The notes beneath the pieces are model-generated. The model did not search any database. It had not been told where the DNA came from and was given only the letters and a program-made list of their open reading frames with translations. 13,417 nucleotides of DNA from Clostridiales bacterium (GTDB lineage: Bacteria; Bacillota; Clostridia; Saccharofermentanales; Saccharofermentanaceae), in NCBI GenBank assembly GCA_017612755.1, contig JAGAFH010000215.1, forward strand, positions 1 through 13,417, read 5' to 3'. Made by a program: the position numbers and the translations under genes. Positions 5,285-12,164 of the stretch are shown piece by piece. The stretch's first letter is position 1. Each line of letters begins with the position of its first letter.

Positions 5285-8200
5285 ATGTACAAAAAAGTAT
5301 CGACCGATATGAACTTTATCGACAGAGAGAAGGAAGTCCTTTCTTTCTGGAAGGAAAACGATATCTACAAGAGATCCCTCAAAGAGGCTAAGGACGGAGC
5401 TCCTACATTTACGTTATATGACGGACCTCCTACGGCTAACGGAAAGCCTCATATCGGACACATCAAGACCCGTGTCATCAAGGACGTTATCCCCAGATTC
5501 CATTCAATGAAGGGAGAGGCAGTCTCCTTCAAGGCAGGCTGGGATACCCACGGCCTTCCCGTAGAACTTGAAGTTGAGAAGATGCTGGGCATCGACGGCA
5601 AGCCCCAGATCGAGGGATACGGCGTTGAGCCTTTCATCAAGAAGTGTAAGGAGTCTGTCTGGACATATAAGGATCAGTGGGAGCAGATGAGTGAAAGAGT
5701 CGGCTTCTGGGCTGATATGGAGAATCCTTACGTAACATACGACAACAACTATATCGAGTCCGAGTGGTGGGCTCTCAAGACTATCTGGGACAAGGGCATG
5801 CTCTATAAGGGTCACAAGATCGTTCCTTACTGCCCCAGATGCGGTACAGCCCTTTCCAGCCATGAGGTTGCCCAGGGTTATAAGACAGTCAAGGAAAGAT
5901 CTGCAGTCGTAAGATTCAAGGTAACAGGGGAGGATGCTTACTTCCTCGCATGGACCACTACACCCTGGACTCTTCCCAGTAACGTGGCCCTCTGCGTAAA
6001 CCCTGATTCCGATTACGTCAAGGTAAATGCCGCTGACGGCTGCACATACTATATGGCCAAGGCTCTCCTGGATACAGTTCTCGGAAAGCTTGCCAAGGAT
6101 GAGGACACAAAGGCTTACGAGATCGTTGAAGAGTACAAGGGTACTGATCTCTGCGGCAAGTCCTACGAGCCTCTTTATGAGGGCGCAGGCATAGAGGCGC
6201 AGAACCAGAAGAAGAAGGCCCACTACATCGTAGCTGACGGTTATGTAACCATGGAAGACGGTACAGGTATCGTTCATATCGCTCCTGCCTTCGGTGAAGA
6301 CGACGCAAGAGTCGGAAGAGAGAACGACCTTCCCATGGTCCAGTTCGTAAATACAAGGGGCGAACTCACAGAGGGTGCTCCTTTTGCTGGCACTTTCGTT
6401 AAGGATGCGGATCCCATGATCATCAAGGATCTGGCCGAAAAGGGGCTTCTTTTCGACGCTCCCAAGTTTGAGCACGATTATCCTTTCTGCTGGAGATGCG
6501 ACACGCCTCTTATCTACTATGCAAGAAGCACATGGTTCATCGCCATGAGCACAGTAAGGGATGAGCTTCTGAAGTCCAACTCCATGGTCAACTGGTATCC
6601 CGAGTCCATCAGGGACGGCCGTATGGGCAACTTCCTTGAGAATGTTATCGACTGGGGTATCTCCCGTGAAAGATACTGGGGTACGCCCCTTCCCGTATGG
6701 GAGTGCGAGTGCGGTAAGAGACACTGCATCGGTTCCATCGAAGAGCTGAAGTCCATGAGTGACGACTGCCCTGAGGATATCGAGCTTCATAAGCCCTACG
6801 TAGACAACGTACATATAAGGTGCCCCGAGTGTGGCGGTAAGATGACCAGAGTCCCTGAAGTAATCGACTGCTGGTTCGACTCCGGTGCTATGCCCTTCGC
6901 ACAGTACCACTATCCCTTCGAAAACAAGGAATTCTTTGAGTCCCACTATCCCTGCCAGTTCATCTCCGAGGCGCTGGACCAGACGAGAGGATGGTTCTAC
7001 TCGCTTATCGCAGAGAGCACGGTACTCTTCGGCAGAAGCCCTTTTGAGAACTGTATCGTAATGGGTCTCGTCCAGGATAAGGACGGTATAAAGATGAGTA
7101 AGCACAAGGGTAATGTTGTAGATCCCTGGGATGTACTCAACAAGCAGGGTGCCGATGCTGCAAGATGGTATTTCTACCGGGCAAATGCTCCCTGGCTTCC
7201 CAGCCGTTTCTCTGATGATGCAGTCAAGGAAGGCCAGAACAAGTTTATCGGAACCTACTGGAACACATACGGTTTCTATATCACATATGCGGAGATCGAC
7301 AGCTTCGATCCCACAAAGTATGAACTTAACAAGGGTAACCTCTGCGCTATGGACAGATGGATCCTCTCAAAGCTCAATACGCTCATCAAGACTGTAGATG
7401 CCAAGATGACAGCTTATGACATCACCGGATCTGCAAGACTTCTTCAGGATTTCATCGAGGATCTCTCCAAGTGGTACATCAGAAGAGGCCGTGAGAGATA
7501 CTGGGCAGGTGATATGACCCAGGATAAGATCGATGCCTACATGACGCTCTATACGGTCCTTGAGAGCTTTACAAGACTCTCTGCTCCTTTCATTCCTTTC
7601 GCAACAGAGGCTGTATACCAGAATATGGTAAGAAGCGTTGATAAGGAGGCACCCGATTCAGTTCACCTCTGCTCCTATCCTGTAGCTGACGAGTCCATGA
7701 TCGACACAAAGCTCGAGCAGGAGATGGACCTTGTAAGAAAGATCACAGAGCTTGGACGTTCTGCAAGAGAAGCAGCTAATATCAAGATCAGACAGCCTCT
7801 TTCCGAGGTCTTCGTAGTATCTGATATCGCTCTTGATAGAGAGTACGAGGATATCGTTCTCGGAGAGCTCAATATCAAGAAGCTCACAAGGCTCGACAGT
7901 GATGCTGATCTTATGGATTTCTCCTTCAAGCCCCAGCTCCGTACCTGCGGAAGAAAGTTCGGTCCCAAGCTCAATGCGGCTAAAGAAGTTATCGCAAACC
8001 TTCCCGGCAAGGAGACCATGGCTAAGCTTGAAGAGGGCAGCGTAACTATCACCGTTGAGGGTGAAGATTTTGAGATGACAAAGGATGATTTCCTTGTAGA
8101 GACTGTACAGCCTGAGGGACTTTCTACCCAGTCTGACAGGGACGTAACGGTATCCCTTAAGACAGCCCTTACAGAGGAACTTATCGAAGAGGGTTATGTC

Positions 8201-8434
8201 AGGGAGATGATCTCCAAGCTCCAGAACCTCAGAAAGAGCACGGGACTTGAGGTCACAGACAGGATCATACTTAATTACAGCGGCAACGATATGCTGGCCG
8301 GTGTTATCGAAAAGAACAGGGACACCATCGCATCCGTAGTTCTTGCTACAGAGATCGCGCCCGGTGACCAGGGAGCGAAGGAGGAGTCTGACATCAACGG
8401 TCAGAAGATCTTCTTCTCCATCAGAAAGGCTTGA
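5285..8434 (+). CDS. ileS: Isoleucyl-tRNA synthetase, long eukaryote-like class
   Basis: This 1049-residue enzyme charges tRNA-Ile with isoleucine using ATP. The catalytic Rossmann core shows YDGPPTANGKPHIGH (HIGH at 56-59) and KMSKHKGN (603-610, KMSKH where many bacterial enzymes have KMSKS). The inserted editing domain, which clears Val-tRNA, has TTTPWTLPSN (224-233) and GTGIVHIAPAFGEDD (326-340). Cys pairs lie at 183/186 and 402/405, and a further cluster at 474, 476, 481, 513 and 516 probably binds zinc. The C-terminal third is the anticodon-binding part. Length and motifs fit the type 2 (eukaryote-like, often mupirocin-tolerant) class rather than the roughly 930-residue E. coli type. It has its own promoter and appears to lead the operon that continues to the right edge. 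Confidence 0.98.
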   Translation: MYKKVSTDMNFIDREKEVLSFWKENDIYKRSLKEAKDGAPTFTLYDGPPTANGKPHIGHIKTRVIKDVIPRFHSMKGEAVSFKAGWDTHGLPVELEVEKMLGIDGKPQIEGYGVEPFIKKCKESVWTYKDQWEQMSERVGFWADMENPYVTYDNNYIESEWWALKTIWDKGMLYKGHKIVPYCPRCGTALSSHEVAQGYKTVKERSAVVRFKVTGEDAYFLAWTTTPWTLPSNVALCVNPDSDYVKVNAADGCTYYMAKALLDTVLGKLAKDEDTKAYEIVEEYKGTDLCGKSYEPLYEGAGIEAQNQKKKAHYIVADGYVTMEDGTGIVHIAPAFGEDDARVGRENDLPMVQFVNTRGELTEGAPFAGTFVKDADPMIIKDLAEKGLLFDAPKFEHDYPFCWRCDTPLIYYARSTWFIAMSTVRDELLKSNSMVNWYPESIRDGRMGNFLENVIDWGISRERYWGTPLPVWECECGKRHCIGSIEELKSMSDDCPEDIELHKPYVDNVHIRCPECGGKMTRVPEVIDCWFDSGAMPFAQYHYPFENKEFFESHYPCQFISEALDQTRGWFYSLIAESTVLFGRSPFENCIVMGLVQDKDGIKMSKHKGNVVDPWDVLNKQGADAARWYFYRANAPWLPSRFSDDAVKEGQNKFIGTYWNTYGFYITYAEIDSFDPTKYELNKGNLCAMDRWILSKLNTLIKTVDAKMTAYDITGSARLLQDFIEDLSKWYIRRGRERYWAGDMTQDKIDAYMTLYTVLESFTRLSAPFIPFATEAVYQNMVRSVDKEAPDSVHLCSYPVADESMIDTKLEQEMDLVRKITELGRSAREAANIKIRQPLSEVFVVSDIALDREYEDIVLGELNIKKLTRLDSDADLMDFSFKPQLRTCGRKFGPKLNAAKEVIANLPGKETMAKLEEGSVTITVEGEDFEMTKDDFLVETVQPEGLSTQSDRDVTVSLKTALTEELIEEGYVREMISKLQNLRKSTGLEVTDRIILNYSGNDMLAGVIEKNRDTIASVVLATEIAPGDQGAKEESDINGQKIFFSIRKA

Positions 8435-8440
8435 TGAAAA

Positions 8441-9175
8441 ATGCTGGTTGAACTGTTAAGAGGAGAGTTTTCGGGCAGGGAAGTAGTTTTCTATCTGATC
8501 ATAATGCTGATCGCCCTGTCCCTTTCGTTTTCCATTCACGAATTCATGCATGCTTTCGTAGCTACATGGCTGGGTGACGATGTGGCAAAGAACCAGGGAA
8601 GAGTTACACTTAATCCTCTGGCCCACATCGACCCGGTAGGTACCTTATGTATCCTTATCGCAGGATTCGGTTGGGGAAAGCCCGTGCAGTACAACCCCAA
8701 TAACCTTACCAGGTTCAAGAGCAAGAAGTGGATGTGCATCATGGTGCATCTTGCAGGTGTTACCGGAAACTTCATACTGGCGCTGATCTGTGCGATCATC
8801 AGTACCATCCTCTATTACACTGTTAACCAGGATTCACCTGTTGTTATCGCCATTATGGCGGCCCTTACCTATACGGAACTTTTCTGTCTTGGACTTCTGG
8901 CATTTAACCTGATCCCCATTCCGCCTCTTGACGGTTTCCATGTTCTCGAGGAACTTCTCCCTTACAGGGTCAAGTACAAGGACGGATTCAGAAAGTTTGT
9001 CCACTATGGTCCCATGGTCCTTATGGGTCTTATCCTGTTGGGATCCCTTACGGGTATCGATGTCTTCGGTATCATCATGGGTATCATTGAACTGCCTTTC
9101 GATATCATCATAATGCTAGTCAGGGTACTTATCTCTGCCGTATTCTTCGGGGCAGTGCCTCCTCCTACCCTTTGA
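8441..9175 (+). CDS. Site-2 protease family (M50) membrane metalloprotease
   Basis: The 244-residue integral membrane protein has several hydrophobic segments (about 15-30, 65-78, 98-125, 133-160, 190-235). The zinc-binding motif HEFMH is at residues 33-37 and the third ligand region NLIPIPPLDG has Asp164, with N-P-L-A-H-I-D-P-x-G-T-L between them. This is the compact M50B type without a PDZ domain, as in the YwhC-like proteins, rather than RseP. Such enzymes cut substrates within the membrane; the substrate here is unknown. It starts 6 bases after ileS, with a modest AAAGG ribosome binding site. In many Firmicutes a gene of this family stands next to scpA-scpB, as it does here. Confidence 0.93.
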   Translation: MLVELLRGEFSGREVVFYLIIMLIALSLSFSIHEFMHAFVATWLGDDVAKNQGRVTLNPLAHIDPVGTLCILIAGFGWGKPVQYNPNNLTRFKSKKWMCIMVHLAGVTGNFILALICAIISTILYYTVNQDSPVVIAIMAALTYTELFCLGLLAFNLIPIPPLDGFHVLEELLPYRVKYKDGFRKFVHYGPMVLMGLILLGSLTGIDVFGIIMGIIELPFDIIIMLVRVLISAVFFGAVPPPTL

Positions 9176-9185
9176 CGGAGCAGCC

Positions 9186-9947
9186 ATGGCCCAGATAACG
9201 AAACCGGAATTGAAGATCAGACAGTTTGAAGGTCCTTTGGATCTTCTTTTCCATCTTATCGAGAAAAATGACATCGATATCTACGATATCCCCATCTCAG
9301 AAGTAACAGAGCAGTATATGGACCATCTGGAGAAGATGGAACAGCTGGATATGGAAGTCGCTTCCGAGTTTCTTGTAATGGGTGCAACTCTTGTGCATAT
9401 CAAGTCCAGGATGATGCTTCCCGGAAGAAGGGGAGATGACATGGAAGGGGAGGAAGATCCCAGGGAAGAACTGGTCATCAGCCTTCTGCGCTATAAGAGA
9501 TGTAAGCTCCTGGCTGGGGAACTCAAGAACAGACATGAGATATATACTGACTGTTATTACAAGGTGCCTTCCACCGCCAAATCCCTTGATGTGGAGATAA
9601 TCTATCCCCCCCAGGAGTTTGAAGGGGAAGAATTCGATAAGGCGGTAGAAAATATCTGCAGAAGAAATGAGATCAGGTTTGCTGATATCTCATCTAAGAT
9701 CACCCACATCCTGAAACGCGACAAACTGTCGGTAAAAGAGAGGATGAAGAGCGTGCTCCTTACTATCACAAGAAGGGGAAGGCTTTTCTTCCATGAGCTT
9801 TTCGAAGGAAAGAAAGAGCCGGAGAAGATAGACAGGATAGTCGGGTTCCTGGCAGTGCTGGAGCTTTTGCGCGGCAATAAGATCAAGGCTTCCCAGAAGA
9901 AGCCCTTCGATGTGATACTTATAGAAGAAAACAAGACCGGGAGATAA
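9186..9947 (+). CDS. scpA: Segregation and condensation protein A
   Basis: ScpA is the kleisin subunit that links the two heads of an SMC dimer and helps compact and separate the chromosome. The 253-residue protein has the diagnostic N-terminus (FEGPLDLLFHLIEKNDIDIYD, residues about 14-34, then a long helix ending SRMMLP), an acidic linker near residue 90, and a C-terminal winged-helix part (FFHELFEGKKEP, then VGFLAVLELLR). Length is normal for the family. It follows the M50 protease by 10 bases and precedes scpB by 5, the usual pairing. Confidence 0.97.
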   Translation: MAQITKPELKIRQFEGPLDLLFHLIEKNDIDIYDIPISEVTEQYMDHLEKMEQLDMEVASEFLVMGATLVHIKSRMMLPGRRGDDMEGEEDPREELVISLLRYKRCKLLAGELKNRHEIYTDCYYKVPSTAKSLDVEIIYPPQEFEGEEFDKAVENICRRNEIRFADISSKITHILKRDKLSVKERMKSVLLTITRRGRLFFHELFEGKKEPEKIDRIVGFLAVLELLRGNKIKASQKKPFDVILIEENKTGR

Positions 9948-9952
9948 GAAAA

Positions 9953-10615
9953 GTGAAAGTTAATCAGGACGACGAATTTGAGATCTGGGTACAGGAAGTT
10001 TCCGCTGCATGCGAGGCGGTCCTTTTCGCTTCAGGAGATTCTGTCTCCATAGAAAGGCTTGAAGAGATATTAAACTGTGACCGCACGGTGATCACCGACG
10101 CCATGGATAAGCTCATATCCGAATATGAGAACGATCCCTGGGGCGGTCTTCTTATAAGAAAGGTAGAAGATTCCTACATTATGTGTACCAAGCCCGGTAT
10201 GAAGAAGGTCCTTGAAAGGATGTACAGCCCCAAGGCAAGACCCCCTCTTTCCCAGGCTTCCTACGAGACACTGGCAGTCATCGCTTATAACCAGCCCGTT
10301 ACAAGAGCCCAGGTGGAGGCGGTGAGAGGCGTTTCCAGCGACTCCATAATATCAAGACTCCTGGACCGTGGATGGATCTGTGAGGACGGCCATCTTGATG
10401 CTCCCGGAAGACCCGCCCTGTTTTCCACCACCGAACAGTTCCTTCTTGAGTTCGGTATCAGCTCCGTAGATGAGCTTCCTTCAATGGAACTCATGAGCTA
10501 CAAGACCATCAGGGATCTTGAGGATTCCCTTGAGAAAGCTGCCGGCAACGACGACAGGCAGATCTCTATAGATAATATGATCGATGATCAGAAGAAAGAA
10601 GGTGAGGAAGAGTGA
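9953..10615 (+). CDS. scpB: Segregation and condensation protein B
   Basis: ScpB binds ScpA as a dimer in the SMC-ScpAB complex. The 220-residue protein starts with GTG 9953, with GGGAG (9939-9943) 9 bases upstream. It shows an N-terminal winged helix (AACEAVLFASGDSVSIERLEEIL), the hallmark YETLAVIAYNQPVTRAQVE, then RGVSSDSIISRLLDRGWI and GRPALFSTTEQFLLEFG of the second winged helix. The Glu/Lys-rich tail is variable in the family. The stop overlaps the next start as GTGA, so translation of the following regulator is probably coupled. Confidence 0.97.
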   Translation: MKVNQDDEFEIWVQEVSAACEAVLFASGDSVSIERLEEILNCDRTVITDAMDKLISEYENDPWGGLLIRKVEDSYIMCTKPGMKKVLERMYSPKARPPLSQASYETLAVIAYNQPVTRAQVEAVRGVSSDSIISRLLDRGWICEDGHLDAPGRPALFSTTEQFLLEFGISSVDELPSMELMSYKTIRDLEDSLEKAAGNDDRQISIDNMIDDQKKEGEEE

Positions 10616-11502
10616 ACAGCACGATCGAACTGATCGAGTCCCGTCTTCCTGAAATGAGTAAAGGCCATAAGGCCATCGCAGGTTATATCCTGGAGAACTA
10701 CGACAAGGCTGCCTACATGACGGCTTCCAAGCTGGGAGAGGAGACCGGCGTATCCGAGTCCACCGTTGTAAGATTTACGATGGAACTGGGATTTGACGGA
10801 TATCCCTATTTCCAGTCAGCCCTTAAAGAGGAACTTAAGTCAAAGCTCACTTCTGTCCAGCGCCTTAACTACACTGAGAGGTTTGAGGATGATTCAGCCG
10901 CTGTAAGAGATATCATGCGGGGTGATATGGAGAATCTCAAGGATACCATCGCAAACCTGGACGACGAGGCTATGAGCAATGCCGCTAAAGCTATCCTTAA
11001 GGCCAGAAAGATCTATATCATGGGCCTTCGTTCAAGTTCTCCTCTTTCTTCGTTCATGCACTTTTATATGACGCTTCTTTTCGATGACGTCATTCATATC
11101 CACAGTAATTCCACCAACGAGGTCTTTGAGCAGATCATGCCTATCACGTCAGAGGATGTTATGATCGGGATCTCTTTCCCCAGGTATTCCCAGAGGACTA
11201 TCAATTCCATGGAGTATGCCAAGAAGAAGGGGGCAAAGACTATCGTTATCACGGACAAGGACAACACAGCCATGACGGAATATGCGGACGTAAAGCTTTT
11301 CGCCAAGTCTTCCATGGCATCTTTTGTGGATTCCCTTGCCGCACCCCTGTCGCTTATCAATGCGCTTCTCGTAATGCTTGGTATGCACAGGCGCGAACAC
11401 ATCGTCAGTTCTTTCGAAGCCCTGGAGACTCTCTGGTCACAGTACCGGGTCTACGAGGTGGGAAGAGACAGAAATACATCAATGGAGGACGAACAGCCAT
11501 GA
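10612..11502 (+). CDS. RpiR/MurR-family transcriptional regulator with SIS domain
   Basis: The 296-residue protein has an N-terminal RpiR-type helix-turn-helix (MTASKLGEETGVSESTVVRF, residues 36-55) and a C-terminal SIS sugar-phosphate-binding domain (about 130-255; IYIMGLRSSSPL, ISFPRYSQRTI, KGAKTIVITD). Members usually sense a phosphosugar and control sugar or amino-sugar genes. It starts at GTG 10612, overlapping scpB by 4 bases, and its own end overlaps cmk by 4. It is therefore embedded in a housekeeping operon, with no sugar gene nearby in the window. The target genes and ligand cannot be inferred. The SIS substrate loop differs from that of plain isomerases, consistent with sensing rather than catalysis. 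Confidence 0.93.
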   Translation: MNSTIELIESRLPEMSKGHKAIAGYILENYDKAAYMTASKLGEETGVSESTVVRFTMELGFDGYPYFQSALKEELKSKLTSVQRLNYTERFEDDSAAVRDIMRGDMENLKDTIANLDDEAMSNAAKAILKARKIYIMGLRSSSPLSSFMHFYMTLLFDDVIHIHSNSTNEVFEQIMPITSEDVMIGISFPRYSQRTINSMEYAKKKGAKTIVITDKDNTAMTEYADVKLFAKSSMASFVDSLAAPLSLINALLVMLGMHRREHIVSSFEALETLWSQYRVYEVGRDRNTSMEDEQP

Positions 11503-12164
11503 GTGAGATCTATCAGATCGCCATCGACGGACCTTCGGGTTCAGGAAAGAGTACCCTTGCCAAGGGTGTATCAAAGGTACTGGGTATCATGTATCTCGAT
11601 ACCGGAGCTATGTACAGGACATGCGGACTGTCTGCTCTCAAGAGAGGCATATCTCCCAGGGATGAGGATGCAGTTAAGAAGATGCTCGAGGACATGAGCC
11701 TTGAGATCGAGTTTATAGACGGAGAGCAGCACATGATCCTTGACGGTGAGGACGTCACCGGTCAGATCAGGACTCCCGAAGTCTCTATCGCTGCTTCCGA
11801 CATCAGCGCCCTTCCCGTTATCAGGAAGGCGATGGTAGAGAAGCAGAGAGCTATCGCTTCCAAGCAGACTTTCGTTCTTGACGGAAGGGATATCGGCTCC
11901 AACGTGCTCCCCAATGCCAAGTATAAGTTCTTCCTTACGGCATCAGCTGAGAAGAGGGCAGAGAGAAGACTGGCCGAGCTTAATGCAAAGGGTGACTTCT
12001 CCCAGAACTATGAGGAAGTACTGAGAGATATAGAGTACAGGGACAAGCAGGACTCCGAGAGAGCTTCAGCACCCCTTGTTAAGGTAGCTGATGCCATCGA
12101 GATCGACACTTCCGTTATCGGAATCGAAGAGACAAGAGATCTTCTTCTCTCATATATAAAGTAA
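11499..12164 (+). CDS. cmk: Cytidylate kinase
   Basis: The enzyme phosphorylates CMP and dCMP with ATP in pyrimidine nucleotide salvage and supply. The 221-residue protein has the P-loop GPSGSGKST (residues 11-19), LDTGAMYR, an NMP-binding insert, and the conserved LDGRDIGSNVLPNAKYKFFL, where most relatives have T-V in place of S-N. AEKRAERR (lid region) follows, with a late D-S-x-R type segment (DKQDSERASAPL). ATG 11499 overlaps the preceding stop as ATGA and has GGAGG-type sequence 9-10 bases upstream. The next gene starts within its stop (TAATG). Placement of cmk before ispH-rpsA is common in Clostridia. Confidence 0.97.
   Translation: MSEIYQIAIDGPSGSGKSTLAKGVSKVLGIMYLDTGAMYRTCGLSALKRGISPRDEDAVKKMLEDMSLEIEFIDGEQHMILDGEDVTGQIRTPEVSIAASDISALPVIRKAMVEKQRAIASKQTFVLDGRDIGSNVLPNAKYKFFLTASAEKRAERRLAELNAKGDFSQNYEEVLRDIEYRDKQDSERASAPLVKVADAIEIDTSVIGIEETRDLLLSYIK

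Noticed and set aside
5504..7105. Long open frame of 533 codons on the minus strand inside ileS
   Set aside because: It lies fully antisense to an unambiguous synthetase gene, shows no recognisable motif, and reflects the biased codon use of ileS.
8434..8451. ATG 8434 overlapping the ileS stop as a start for the M50 protease
   Set aside because: It is out of frame with the protease and reaches a stop after five codons; ATG 8441 opens the correct frame.
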